Below are positions 42,574 through 51,444 of a DNA stretch of 64,000 nucleotides, in pieces. Each line of letters begins with the position of its first letter. Positions within the stretch are counted from its first letter, which is position 1. Below the pieces are notes generated by a model. That model had not been told where the DNA came from and made no database searches. It saw only the letters and a program-made list of their open reading frames with translations. The stretch spans positions 124,001 through 188,000 of the forward strand of contig NZ_LOJF01000010.1 of the NCBI RefSeq assembly GCF_001494635.1. Reading direction: 5' to 3'. This DNA comes from Tractidigestivibacter scatoligenes (GTDB lineage Bacteria; Actinomycetota; Coriobacteriia; Coriobacteriales; Atopobiaceae). A program made the position numbers and the translations under genes.

Positions 42574-43836
42574 ATGGCACGTCCCATGACCATGGCCGAG
42601 AAGATCCTCGCCGCCCACGCAGGGCTCGACGAGGTCGTGCCCGGCCAGCTCGTAGAATGCGACCTCGACCTCGTGCTCGCCAACGACATCACGGCGCCCA
42701 TTGCTATCAAGACCGTGCGCGAGATTGGCGCGGGCGTCTTCGACCGCGACAGGATTTGCCTGGTGCCCGATCACTACAGCCCCAACAAGGACATCAAGAG
42801 CGCCGAGCAGACCAAGGTCACGCGCGACTTCGCTCACGAGATGGGCATCACGCACTACTTCGAGCAGGGCTGCATGGGCATCGAGCACGCGCTCCTTCCC
42901 GAGCGCGGCATCGTGGGCCCCGGCGACCTGGTCATTGGCGCCGATTCCCACACCTGCACCTACGGCGGCATCGGCGCGTTCTCCACGGGCGTGGGCTCCA
43001 CTGACGCCGGCGTGGGCATGGCCACCGGTCGCGCCTGGTTCAAGGTGCCCGAGACCATCCGCTTCGAGATTGACGGAAAGCTGCCGGCAGGCGCCTGCGC
43101 CAAGGACATCATCCTCTACGTGATCGGCAAGATCGGCGTTGACGGCGCGCTCTACCGCGCCATGGAGTTTGCCGGCTCGACCATCCGCGACCTCTCCGTG
43201 GAGGGGCGTCTCACCATTGCCAACATGGCTATCGAGGCCGGCGGCAAGGCGGGTCTCTTCGAGGTGGACGACACCGCCCGTGCCTGGCTTGCCGGCCGCA
43301 CCGAGCGTCCCTACACCGAGTGCCACCCCGATCCGGACGCCACGTACCTCAAGGTCATCAAGATCGATGCGGCAGACATTGTGCCGCAGGTCTCCTGGCC
43401 GCACCTTCCCTCCAACACGCATTCTGTTGCTGAGAGCCGCGACATTACCATTGACCAGGCCGTCATTGGCTCCTGCACCAACGGCCGCATTGAGGACATG
43501 CGCGCCGCTGCCGAGGTGCTGCGTGGCCGCACCGTCAACCCCAACGTGCGCTGCATTGTGATTCCCGCGACGCAGGCCGTGTGGCTGCAGTGCGTGCACG
43601 AGGGTCTCATGGACGTCTTCATCGACGCGCACTGCGTGGTATCGACGCCCACTTGCGGCCCGTGCCTGGGCGGCTACATGGGCATCCTTGCGGCAGGCGA
43701 GAGGTGCGTGAGCTCTACGAACCGTAACTTCGTCGGCCGCATGGGCGATCCCACGTCCGAAGTGTACCTGGCGAGCCCGGCCGTGTGCGCCGCGTCGGCC
43801 GTGGCCGGCCACATCGCGCTGCCGTCCGACCTGTAG
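42574..43836 (+). CDS. leuC: 3-isopropylmalate dehydratase large subunit
   Basis: This 420-residue aconitase-family protein has the cluster cysteines in GSCTNGR and CGPCLGGYMGIL, plus GADSHTCTYGGIGAFSTGVGSTD. It forms a heterodimer with LeuD and isomerises 2- to 3-isopropylmalate using a [4Fe-4S] cluster. The shorter form (about 420 residues) is typical of archaeal and anaerobe LeuC2/HacA-type proteins. The ATG follows the leuA stop directly. Two hairpin elements separate it from leuD. Confidence 0.94.
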   Translation: MARPMTMAEKILAAHAGLDEVVPGQLVECDLDLVLANDITAPIAIKTVREIGAGVFDRDRICLVPDHYSPNKDIKSAEQTKVTRDFAHEMGITHYFEQGCMGIEHALLPERGIVGPGDLVIGADSHTCTYGGIGAFSTGVGSTDAGVGMATGRAWFKVPETIRFEIDGKLPAGACAKDIILYVIGKIGVDGALYRAMEFAGSTIRDLSVEGRLTIANMAIEAGGKAGLFEVDDTARAWLAGRTERPYTECHPDPDATYLKVIKIDAADIVPQVSWPHLPSNTHSVAESRDITIDQAVIGSCTNGRIEDMRAAAEVLRGRTVNPNVRCIVIPATQAVWLQCVHEGLMDVFIDAHCVVSTPTCGPCLGGYMGILAAGERCVSSTNRNFVGRMGDPTSEVYLASPAVCAASAVAGHIALPSDL

Positions 43837-43844
43837 GGGGGAGG

Positions 43845-43925
43845 GGGGCTGGTCTGTCTCTGTGCTCAAACATCCTCGCCGCATAAAGCGCGGCTGCGGA
43901 ACTGCGCCAGAGACAGACCAGCCCC
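43845..43925. repeat. 81-bp hairpin element between leuC and leuD, arm GGGGCTGGTCTG
   Basis: GGGGCTGGTCTGTCTCTG (43845-43862) pairs perfectly with CAGAGACAGACCAGCCCC (43908-43925). The core includes ATCCTCGCCGCATAAAGCGC and GGCTGCGGAACT. The same core appears in reverse orientation in the element at 44091, whose arms are unrelated. Confidence 0.8.
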
Positions 43926-44090
43926 ACCACCTGCGGATCGTGGCGGCAGGGAGCACCGCCGGCCACGGGTGCCCCACCGGCCGCGCTCTTTGCCTCTGGT
44001 TTGAAGTTTGTTTTCCCGGGGTGGAGGTTCCGTCAGGGCTCTGACGCGAAAGACGGTTCCTCTCGCCTGCGTATTTGTTTCAACTCCGGG

Positions 44091-44183
44091 GCAGCGGCCA
44101 CCCTTGCCGCTCCGCGAGTTCCGCAGCCGCGCCTTTTGCGGCGAGGACTGTCCGAAGCGGGAGGCAAGGGTGGCCGCCGCTCC
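44091..44183. repeat. 93-bp hairpin element before leuD, arm GCAGCGGCCACCCTTGCC
   Basis: GCAGCGGCCACCCTTGCC faces GGCAAGGGTGGCCGCCGCT (44163-44181). Its core AGTTCCGCAGCCGCGCCTTT then TGCGGCGAGGA is the near-perfect reverse complement of the core of the 43845 element. The two elements fill the 365-bp gap 43837-44201 inside the leu operon and leave only a short leader before the leuD ribosome site. Confidence 0.8.
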
Positions 44184-44201
44184 CGAGTAGAAAGGAAACC
44201 C

Positions 44202-44708
44202 ATGCAGTTCCGAGGAACCGTCTTTCGCTACGGCAGAGACATAGACACCGACGTCATTATTCCTGCTCGCTACCTCAACACGTCGGATCCCGCCGAGCTT
44301 GCCAAGCACTGCCTTGAGGACCTCGACAAGACCTTCGTCTCTCGCGTGAAGCCGGGCGACATCATTGTGGCCGACGAGAACTTTGGCTGCGGCTCCTCGC
44401 GCGAGCACGCGCCCGTGGCAATCAAGGCGGCGGGCGTCTCGTGCGTCATTGCCAAGAGCTTCGCGCGCATCTTCTATCGCAACTCGATCAACATGGGCCT
44501 TCCCATCCTGGAGTGCCCCGAGGCCGCGGACGCCATCTCTGACGGCGACGTGGTGAGCGTTGACGCCGATACCGGCACCATCACCGACGAGACCACGGGA
44601 GCCGTCTTCCACGCCCAGCCGTTCCCGCCGTTCATTCAGGAGATTATCAACGAGGGCGGGCTTGTCGCGCGCACCAAGCGCGTGCTTGCCGAGAAGAGGG
44701 GCGAGTAG
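44202..44708 (+). CDS. leuD: 3-isopropylmalate dehydratase small subunit
   Basis: This 168-residue swivel-domain subunit shows [15 protein letters not shown], the [18 protein letters not shown] signature and [14 protein letters not shown]. It completes the LeuCD enzyme. ATG 44202 follows AAAGGAA, about 20 bp after the hairpin element at 44091. The hairpin may shift expression of leuDB relative to leuAC. leuB starts 2 bp after its stop. Confidence 0.94.
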   Translation: MQFRGTVFRYGRDIDTDVIIPARYLNTSDPAELAKHCLEDLDKTFVSRVKPGDIIVADENFGCGSSREHAPVAIKAAGVSCVIAKSFARIFYRNSINMGLPILECPEAADAISDGDVVSVDADTGTITDETTGAVFHAQPFPPFIQEIINEGGLVARTKRVLAEKRGE

Positions 44709-44710
44709 CA

Positions 44711-45823
44711 ATGGCTAAGGCGACCTATCACGTATGCACGCTGCCGGGTGACGGAATCGGTCCCGAGATCATGGCGGAGGGCAAGAAGGTCCTTGCGGCC
44801 GTGGGCGAGAAGGCCAATGTCGACTTTGTCTGCGAGGACCACCTCATTGGCGGCGCTGCCATCGATGCCTGCGGAAGTCCCCTGCCCGACGAGACGCTCA
44901 ACGCTGCCAAGGCCTCGGACGCCGTCCTTCTCGCCTCGGTGGGCGGGCCCAAGTGGGACTCCACCGACCCCAACGCACCTCGCCCGGAGCAGGGGCTTCT
45001 GGGCATCCGCAAGGGCCTTGGCCTCTACACCAACCTGCGTCCCGTGAAGATCTACGACGCCCTGGCAGGGGCCTCGACGCTGCGTCCGGAGGTCATCAAG
45101 GGCGTTGACCTCGTGATTGTTCGCGAGCTTACGGGCGGCCTGTACTTTGGGCGTCGCGAGCGTTTCTATGACGAGGAGGGCGCGGGCGCCAACGGCGGCC
45201 GCGGCCAGCGCGCCTACGACACCATGGAGTACCGCGAGTACGAGGTCGAGCGCATTGCGCGCAAGGCCTTCGAGGCCGCGCGCAAGCGTCGCAACAAGGT
45301 CACGAGCGTTGACAAGCGCAACGTGCTGGAGACCTCCCGAATGTGGCGCGAGGTGGTGCACCGGGTCCATGACGAGGAGTTCCCCGAGGTCGAGCTTGAG
45401 GACCTGCTCGTTGACAACACCGCCATGCAGCTCATAAACAGGCCAGCGGACTTTGACGTCATCGTGACAGAGAACATGTTTGGCGACATCCTCTCCGACG
45501 AGGCCGCGCAGATCACGGGCTCGCTTGGCATGCTCGCGAGCGCGAGTCTGGGCGACGGCGTCTCGCTCTTTGAGCCTTCCGCCGGCTCCGCGCCCGACAT
45601 CGCCGGCAAGGGCATCGCCAACCCGCTAGCGCAGATTCTCTCGGCGGGCATGATGCTCACCTACGCCTTCGACATGACCGAGGAGGCCGGCTGGGTCGAG
45701 TCTGCCGTGGAGCGCGTCCTCGACGACGGGTGGCGCACCCGCGACATTGCCGACGACGCCACGCCGACAGACCACGTGCTTGGCACCGCCGCGATGGGCG
45801 ACAAGGTCGTCGAGTACCTGTAG
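44711..45823 (+). CDS. leuB: 3-isopropylmalate dehydrogenase
   Basis: This 370-residue beta-decarboxylating dehydrogenase has LPGDGIGPEIMAEG, LRPVKIYD, the RELTGGLYFG substrate loop and ENMFGDILSDEAAQITGSLG. The NAD-binding GSAPDIAGKGIANP lies near residue 295. It oxidises 3-isopropylmalate with NAD to 4-methyl-2-oxopentanoate precursors. Last gene of the leu operon; a strong hairpin follows it. Confidence 0.95.
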   Translation: MAKATYHVCTLPGDGIGPEIMAEGKKVLAAVGEKANVDFVCEDHLIGGAAIDACGSPLPDETLNAAKASDAVLLASVGGPKWDSTDPNAPRPEQGLLGIRKGLGLYTNLRPVKIYDALAGASTLRPEVIKGVDLVIVRELTGGLYFGRRERFYDEEGAGANGGRGQRAYDTMEYREYEVERIARKAFEAARKRRNKVTSVDKRNVLETSRMWREVVHRVHDEEFPEVELEDLLVDNTAMQLINRPADFDVIVTENMFGDILSDEAAQITGSLGMLASASLGDGVSLFEPSAGSAPDIAGKGIANPLAQILSAGMMLTYAFDMTEEAGWVESAVERVLDDGWRTRDIADDATPTDHVLGTAAMGDKVVEYL

Positions 45824-45887
45824 CGGTACCGTCGCCGCGCCTCCCGGCGCGGCTGACGCCCGCGGCCCGCAGTACCTACGTACGAAC

Positions 45888-45920
45888 AGCCCCTCCGGCG
45901 CGCATGCTGCCGGAGGGGCT
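45888..45920. terminator. Bidirectional hairpin between leuB and threonine deaminase
   Basis: AGCCCCTCCGGC pairs with GCCGGAGGGGCT across a 9-nt loop, between two convergent genes (leuB ends 45823, ilvA ends 45952). Only a short GCTTC follows, so the U-tract is weak. It is placed to end both transcripts. Confidence 0.7.
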
Positions 45921-45951
45921 GCTTCACAGCGGAGTGGTTATTACCGCGCCC

Positions 45952-47172
45952 TTACAGCGACGGCTGCACCAGCGAGGGCTTGAAGCCTGCCTTGCGGAGC
46001 GCCTCCACGATCTGCGCCTTGTGCTCCTCGCCGTACGCCTCGATGGTCACGCGCAGCTCGACCGCCGCGTTCCTGTTGGTCGAGACAAACTGGTTGTGCT
46101 CGAGCTTGATCACATTGCCGTTCTGCTCGGCGATCACGCTGGCGACGCGCACCAGCATGCCCGGGCGGTCGGGGAGCAGCACGCTCACGGTGAAGATGCG
46201 GCCGCGCTGGATGAGGCCGTGCTGCACCACGCTCGACATGGTGATTACGTCCATGTTGCCGCCGGAGAGAATGCACGCCACGCGCTTGCCTTCGGCGGGC
46301 AGGTGCTTGGCGGCGGCAACCGTGAGCAGGCCGGAGTTCTCGACGATCATCTTGTGGTTCTCGACCATGTCGAGGAACGAGACAACCAGCTCGTCGTCAT
46401 CCACGCAGATGACGTCGTCGAGGTTCTGCTGCAGGTAGGGGAAGACCTTGTCGCCCACCTCGAGCACGGCGGTGCCGTCGGCGATGGTGTTGGCGCTGGG
46501 GAGCTTTACCACGTGGCCGGCCTCGAGTGCCGCCGTAAGGCTTGCGGCGCCGGTGGGCTCAACGCCAATGACGCGAATCTTGGGGTTGTAGAGCTTGGCA
46601 AAGGTGGAAACGCCGCAGGCCAGGCCGCCGCCTCCCACGGGCACGAGGATGGTGTCGACGAGCGGCAGCTCCTGGACAATCTCCATGGCGATGGTGCCCT
46701 GGCCGGTTGCCACCGTGGTGTCGTTGAACGGCGGAATGTAGGTAAGGCCCTGCTCCTCGGCCAGCTCAACGGCGCGCTGCTTTGCGTCGTCGAAGACGTC
46801 GCCGTAGAGGATGACCTCGGCACCGTAGCCCTTGGTGCGCTCAACTTTGATGAGCGGCGTGGTGGTGGGCATTACGACGATGGAGCGCGCGCCCGCGTGG
46901 GTGGCGGCATATGCCACGCCCTGTGCGTGGTTGCCGGCGCTGGCAGTGATGACGCCGCGGTCGAGCTCCTCCTGCGAGAGCTTGGAGATCTTATAGTACG
47001 CCCCGCGAAGCTTGTAGGCGCCAGTGCGCTGCATGTTCTCTGGCTTGAGCCACATGCGGTTACCCGTTGCCGCCGAGAGGTAGGGGCTCTCGATGAGCTT
47101 GGTCTCGAGCGTGACCTCCTTGACCTTCTCTGAGGCCTCCTCGAACGCTTCGAGCGTGAGCATCTCTGGCAT
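45952..47172 (-). CDS. ilvA: Threonine ammonia-lyase with C-terminal ACT domain
   Basis: This 406-residue fold-type II PLP enzyme has the PLP lysine in TGAYKLRGAYYKI, SAGNHAQGVAYAA, and the LSGGNMDVI phosphate loop. A C-terminal ACT-like domain begins IFTVSVLLPDRPGMLVRVA. It deaminates threonine to 2-oxobutyrate, feeding isoleucine synthesis or threonine catabolism. The single ACT domain and length fit the shorter IlvA/TdcB-hybrid type. It converges on the leu operon, consistent with a branched-chain amino acid neighbourhood. Serine deaminase activity is possible. Confidence 0.9.
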   Translation of the reverse strand: MPEMLTLEAFEEASEKVKEVTLETKLIESPYLSAATGNRMWLKPENMQRTGAYKLRGAYYKISKLSQEELDRGVITASAGNHAQGVAYAATHAGARSIVVMPTTTPLIKVERTKGYGAEVILYGDVFDDAKQRAVELAEEQGLTYIPPFNDTTVATGQGTIAMEIVQELPLVDTILVPVGGGGLACGVSTFAKLYNPKIRVIGVEPTGAASLTAALEAGHVVKLPSANTIADGTAVLEVGDKVFPYLQQNLDDVICVDDDELVVSFLDMVENHKMIVENSGLLTVAAAKHLPAEGKRVACILSGGNMDVITMSSVVQHGLIQRGRIFTVSVLLPDRPGMLVRVASVIAEQNGNVIKLEHNQFVSTNRNAAVELRVTIEAYGEEHKAQIVEALRKAGFKPSLVQPSL

Positions 47173-47326
47173 GGGAACCCCTATCTGCGCAAATGAGGTG
47201 TGGGTATGTTTCTGCGCGTCGCCAACCTCGCGCGTGCGCGCACGTATTGCCTATAGTAGGTCTACGGGACGCACGTAATGGTGGTGCGTTTGTGTGAAGT
47301 TACACCAAGGAAAACCGGGAGACCGC

Positions 47327-48145
47327 ATGCAGGGCGAGAACAACGCCGGCGAGAAGACGCCGCTCTTTGCCATCCACGACGCTAGCGTGGTGAGAGCGAG
47401 CAAGACCATCCTCCACGTGGACGACTTCACGCTGCATGAGGGCGAGCACGTGGCGCTTCTCGGCCCCAACGGCGCGGGCAAGTCTACCTTCATACAGCTC
47501 CTCACCAGGGAGGTCTTCCCGCTCTACCGAGATGAGCCGCCCGTGCGCTTTCGCGGCAACCCGCGCCCGCAGCTCACCGACGTGCGCCGCGCGCTGGGCG
47601 TGGTGAGCTCCACCATGCACGAGCAGATCCGCGTGCACCTGCCGTCCGTCGACATCGTGGTGGGTGGGCTCTTTGGCACGCTAGGGCTGCCCAAGCAGGT
47701 GGAGGTCACCGAGCGCGACCGTCAGCTGGCGCTCGACGCGCTTGAGCGCCTGGGTATCCCCGAGGTGGCGGAGCGCGACGTGATGACCCTCTCGACCGGC
47801 CAGGCCCGCCGCGTCCTGGTGGCGCGCGAGCTCATCCGCGACCCCCAGGTGCTTGTCTTTGACGAGCCGTGCACCGGCCTTGACCCCGAGGGCATGTACC
47901 ACGTGCGCGAGACCATGAGCACGCTTGCAGCCGAGGGCCGCTCGATCATCCTGGTCACGCACTACCCCGAGGATATCATCCCGGCCATCGGGCGCGTGAT
48001 GCTCATCAAGAACGCAGCCATCTTCGCCGACGGCCCCAAGGAGCAGATCCTGTGCGATGAGGTCCTCTCCAACCTCTTCGACGTGCCCCTTGTGGTGGAC
48101 GAGCACGACGGCTGGTACTCGATGCGCGGGCAGTACGGGGCGTAG
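47327..48145 (+). CDS. Stand-alone ABC ATPase (YlmA/ModF-like)
   Basis: This 272-residue ATPase has Walker A GPNGAGKST, signature LSTGQARRVLVARELI (variant LSTGQ instead of LSGGQ), Walker B VLVFDEPCTGLDPEG and LVTHYPEDI with the switch histidine. No permease or binding protein is adjacent. Similar orphan ATPases are annotated as molybdate/iron-type ATP-binding proteins, but a soluble role is equally possible. ATG 47327 follows CGGGAG and is preferred to GTG 47294. rsmJ begins 6 bp after its stop. Confidence 0.8.
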   Translation: MQGENNAGEKTPLFAIHDASVVRASKTILHVDDFTLHEGEHVALLGPNGAGKSTFIQLLTREVFPLYRDEPPVRFRGNPRPQLTDVRRALGVVSSTMHEQIRVHLPSVDIVVGGLFGTLGLPKQVEVTERDRQLALDALERLGIPEVAERDVMTLSTGQARRVLVARELIRDPQVLVFDEPCTGLDPEGMYHVRETMSTLAAEGRSIILVTHYPEDIIPAIGRVMLIKNAAIFADGPKEQILCDEVLSNLFDVPLVVDEHDGWYSMRGQYGA

Positions 48146-48151
48146 GCGCTG

Positions 48152-48898
48152 GTGGAGGGCCTGGTTGTAGAAGTTGGTGCGGGCGGGGACGCCGTTCGGG
48201 CGCAGGAGCTTGCGGCTCGTCTCGGCGTGCCCGTGGCGCCTGTGGGCACCGCGCAGGTAGCAGGTGGGCTGTGCCTTCTTGTGGGCGAGAGGGGCCTCTC
48301 GCTCGAGGGCGACGGCATGTCGCTTGCAGCGGACCTCTCACGCATGGTGCCGCGCCTTCGCGCGGGCAACCTCAACCGCGAGCTGGTGGTGCGCGCGGCA
48401 CGCATTCGCGGGGCGGCTGGGCCGCTCACGGCTGTGGACGCGACGGCCGGGATGGGGGAGGACTCGCTGCTTTTGGCTGCGGCGGGCTTCTCGGTGACGC
48501 TCTTCGAGCGCGATCCCGTGATCTGCGCGCTTCTGGGTGACGCCTTGGCGCGTGCGGCGGCGGACCCGGCGCTGGCCGAGGCAGTCTCACGCATGGAGCT
48601 TCGCGGAGAGGACTCCGTGCCGGCGCTTCCCGCGCTGGGCTTCTCGCCTGACGTGGTCCTTCTCGACCCAATGTTTCCCGAGCGCCGCAAGAGCGCGGCC
48701 GTCAAGAAGAAGCTGCAGCTCATCCAGCGCCTGGAGCGGCCGTGCGACGACGAGCGCGGCCTCATGGAGGCCGCTCGGACTGCGGGCCCTCGCCGTATTG
48801 TGGTGAAGCGTCCGGCCAAGGGGCCGTGGCTTGCGGGCGAGAAGCCCAGCTACACCGTGGCCGGCAAGGCCATACGCTACGACTGCTACGCGCTGTGA
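48152..48898 (+). CDS. rsmJ: RsmJ-like 16S rRNA guanine-N2 methyltransferase
   Basis: This 248-residue SAM methyltransferase has VDATAGMGEDSLLLA (SAM loop), LLDPMFPERRKSAAVKKKL, which is the DPPF/N-type catalytic region characteristic of RsmJ, and VVKRPAKGPWL. RsmJ methylates m2G1516 of 16S rRNA in E. coli. The first 60 residues are divergent. GTG 48152 is the likely start; the ribosome site is weak, suggesting translational coupling to the ATPase gene ending 6 bp earlier. Confidence 0.82.
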   Translation: MEGLVVEVGAGGDAVRAQELAARLGVPVAPVGTAQVAGGLCLLVGERGLSLEGDGMSLAADLSRMVPRLRAGNLNRELVVRAARIRGAAGPLTAVDATAGMGEDSLLLAAAGFSVTLFERDPVICALLGDALARAAADPALAEAVSRMELRGEDSVPALPALGFSPDVVLLDPMFPERRKSAAVKKKLQLIQRLERPCDDERGLMEAARTAGPRRIVVKRPAKGPWLAGEKPSYTVAGKAIRYDCYAL

Positions 48899-49040
48899 GC
48901 GTAGGCGGCGTGCCGAGAGACGCCCGGTCGCCGCACGCTGCGAGCCTCTCGGCCCCTCAATCTCACCACACGCATGCCCTAGACTCTTCCAGTTCACCAG
49001 ACACGTCGCCTGCGCCGAGCGCTGGCAGAAGGGGGCACGC

Positions 49041-50198
49041 ATGCCCACGAAGGACACTACGACTCCGGTCAAGATAGTCATGCTCACCGGGTACCTGGGG
49101 GCGGGCAAGACCACGCTCCTCAACCACATCCTCGCCAACGACGAGGGCATCCGCGCTGCCGTTATTGTGAACGACATCGGCGAGATCAACGTTGACGCGA
49201 GCCTCATCAAGAACGGCGGTCTCTCCGCCACGGACAGCCTCATTCCCATGAGCAACGGCTGCATCTGCTGCACGCTTGCCTCTGACCTGGCGCAGCAGCT
49301 CACGTCCATCGCCGAGACCGGCGACTTCGATTACATCATCATCGAGGCCTCGGGCATCTGCGAGCCCATCCCCATTGCCTACACCATCTCGTCCATCTGC
49401 GACCAGACCAAGGGCGGCACCGCACCGCTCGACCTGGACAACATCGTGGCCGTGGTCGACTGCGCCCGCATGTACGACGAGTTCAACGGCGGTCACGCCC
49501 TTCTCTCCGACGACATCGAGGAGGACGACGTCGAGAGCCTTCTCATCCAGCAGATCGAGTTCTGCACCACGCTCGTGCTCAACAAGTGCGACCGCGTGAC
49601 GCCCGAGCAGGTGGCCGAGCTCAAGGCCATCGTGCGCGGCCTGCAGCCCCACGCGCGCATCGTCGAGGCCGTGAACGGCAACGTCCCCATGGACGAGCTG
49701 CTCAACACCGGCCGCTTTAGCTTTGACGAGGCGTACGGCTCGGCTGCGTGGGTGGACGCCATGGAGCACCCCGAAGAGCACGAGAACCCCGAGGTCCTGG
49801 AGTATGACGTCTCTACCTTTGTCTACCAGCGTCGCCAGCCCTTCGACTACCATGCGCTCTCTGAGTTCGTGAACAACTGGCCCGAGTCCGTGATCCGCGT
49901 CAAGGGCCTCATGTGGGTCAACAACGACCCCGACATGTGCTACGTCTTTGAGCAGGCCGGCCAGCAGTTCACGCTCACTGAGAACGGCCAGTGGGCCGCG
50001 CTCATGCCGGCAGACGAGCTTGCGCGCAACATGGCCGAGGTGCCCGAGCTGCGTCGCGACTGGGATCCCAAGGTGGGCGACCGCATGGTGCGCCTCTGCG
50101 TGATTGGCCGTCACATGGACCGCGAGGCCGTCGAGCGCGGTCTTGACGCCTGTCTCACCACGTGGGAGGGCGAGACGCCGGCCGTCGAGGTGGAGTAG
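49041..50198 (+). CDS. CobW/G3E-family GTPase
   Basis: This 385-residue protein has P-loop GYLGAGKTTLLNHIL, the metal-binding GCICCTLASDL (CxCC), an IIIEASGICEP switch and the guanine-specificity motif NKCD. The C-terminal CobW_C domain has STFVYQRRQPFDYHAL. G3E GTPases insert or chaperone metals (zinc, cobalt, nickel) into target proteins. With no target gene adjacent, the metal is unknown; many anaerobe members are zinc-related. ATG 49041 follows AAGGGGG. The next gene starts 15 bp downstream. Confidence 0.88.
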   Translation: MPTKDTTTPVKIVMLTGYLGAGKTTLLNHILANDEGIRAAVIVNDIGEINVDASLIKNGGLSATDSLIPMSNGCICCTLASDLAQQLTSIAETGDFDYIIIEASGICEPIPIAYTISSICDQTKGGTAPLDLDNIVAVVDCARMYDEFNGGHALLSDDIEEDDVESLLIQQIEFCTTLVLNKCDRVTPEQVAELKAIVRGLQPHARIVEAVNGNVPMDELLNTGRFSFDEAYGSAAWVDAMEHPEEHENPEVLEYDVSTFVYQRRQPFDYHALSEFVNNWPESVIRVKGLMWVNNDPDMCYVFEQAGQQFTLTENGQWAALMPADELARNMAEVPELRRDWDPKVGDRMVRLCVIGRHMDREAVERGLDACLTTWEGETPAVEVE

Positions 50199-50213
50199 CG
50201 GAAGAGGGCTGTC

Positions 50214-51104
50214 ATGGCCGAGAACAACCAGACTCGGGGCAATGGGCATGGCGTCGGGGCGGTCACGCCGCACCCGCGCCATGCCGCCCAGGGATGGGAT
50301 AGCGCGTTCTCAGACGACGCTGTGCCGACCGTGTCCGAGCAGCGCGCGTCCACTGCGGGGGATTTTGACCCCGACGCTACCGTTTTGGTGGGCAGCAATG
50401 CGGCCTCGGCCTCTTGGCCCGGCTGTGGCGACCATGACCCGGACGCCACGGTCTACGTAGGCGGGAACCCCGCTTTCCCCGACCCGGATGCCACGGTCTA
50501 TGCGCCGGTATCTGCCGCCAACGACGCCATGCCGACGCAAGGGCCGGCGCACTCGTACCAGCAGGCGTCTGCCACGATGTATGCCCGGCCTGCCGTCTCC
50601 AGCACTGCCGCGGTGCCTCGGCGCGCCCCGGAGCCCGCGTGCAACGCCGTCCCCGCGCCCTCGCAGACGAGCTACTACGGCTATGGGTACGGTGGCGCTT
50701 CCGGCGGCGACGGCCGTGGTGCCCACCGTGGCCCCAACCTCAAGCGCATCACGCTTGTGCTGGTTGGAGCGCTTGTGGCTCTCATCGTCTTTGCGGTGGT
50801 GTCGAGCTGCGTGAGCGACGCCGTGTCGAGTGTTGCCGCTGGCGCTTCGAGCGGTGCTACGTCGAGCACAACTTCAACGGGTGCCACGACGGGCATGACC
50901 ACGACCACGGGAACCAGCGGCTCCGGCAGCACCGGAGGCACCACCTCAGGCACCGATACCGGCATCGACCTGGGCGGAATCGCGGACACCCTGGGCGACG
51001 CCGCTACCACTGCGCAAGAGGTTGCCCAGAACGTTACCGGCGTTGTGCAGGAGGTGGCACCCCAGCTCCCTTCCCAGGTCAAGGGGCTTCTCTCCTCTCG
51101 CTAG
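50214..51104 (+). CDS. Single-pass membrane protein with DPDATV repeats
   Basis: This 296-residue protein is of no recognised family. The N-terminal 175 residues are low-complexity and contain three DPDATV(L/Y) units (about residues 54, 80 and 92), each with a threonine in an acidic context. One transmembrane helix (about 183-203, ITLVLVGALVALIVFAVVSS) follows, then an external Ser/Thr/Gly-rich stretch (about 215-248) and an amphipathic C-terminus. The repeated acidic Thr sites look like kinase/FHA-type docking motifs. It follows the CobW gene by 15 bp and is probably in its operon. Confidence 0.65.
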   Translation: MAENNQTRGNGHGVGAVTPHPRHAAQGWDSAFSDDAVPTVSEQRASTAGDFDPDATVLVGSNAASASWPGCGDHDPDATVYVGGNPAFPDPDATVYAPVSAANDAMPTQGPAHSYQQASATMYARPAVSSTAAVPRRAPEPACNAVPAPSQTSYYGYGYGGASGGDGRGAHRGPNLKRITLVLVGALVALIVFAVVSSCVSDAVSSVAAGASSGATSSTTSTGATTGMTTTTGTSGSGSTGGTTSGTDTGIDLGGIADTLGDAATTAQEVAQNVTGVVQEVAPQLPSQVKGLLSSR

Positions 51105-51271
51105 GCCTGGCCGCTCCGCGATTGTCTGCGGTTGCGGCGCCCTGGGAATCTGCACGATTGTCTCGTCTGGCACTCCCATCTTGCAATTTTCGATCGGTTA
51201 GCGATTCCGGGCCTCGGCCCAAGACCATGCGACCGCAACACATTCGTGAGACGAATCTGTATCGACCTGCG

Positions 51272-51307
51272 CGCGTCACACAATCGGCAACGAATGTGTG
51301 ACGCGCG
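51272..51307. promoter_or_regulatory. GCGCGTCACACA palindrome upstream of adenine deaminase
   Basis: GCGCGTCACACA and TGTGTGACGCGC form a perfect inverted repeat with a 12-bp centre. A smaller TTCGTGAGACGAA repeat lies just upstream (about 51244). The 340-bp gap 51105-51444 otherwise shows no gene. It may be a terminator without U-tract for the preceding gene or an operator for ade. No purine-riboswitch consensus was seen. Confidence 0.5.
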
Positions 51308-51444
51308 TCTCTTGTCAGGGCAGGGGAGGAGGGACCGCGCCCCGAGCAAACCTTTGCGTACCGCTCGCAGAATTGTTGCTGCACTGCAACACAGGGCTGG
51401 TAACGTTTTGACAATTTAAAAGTCGGGCGTCGAGAGGGGCTGTC

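Noticed and set aside
41008-43977. A 989-codon open frame on the minus strand opposite leuA-leuC
   Set aside because: It mirrors the codon pattern of leuA and leuC, a known effect of GC-rich coding DNA, and its translation (Val/Gly/His/Ala-rich) shows no domain.
51105-51444. Purine riboswitch upstream of adenine deaminase
   Set aside because: Conserved junction and loop sequences were not found; only palindromes are present.
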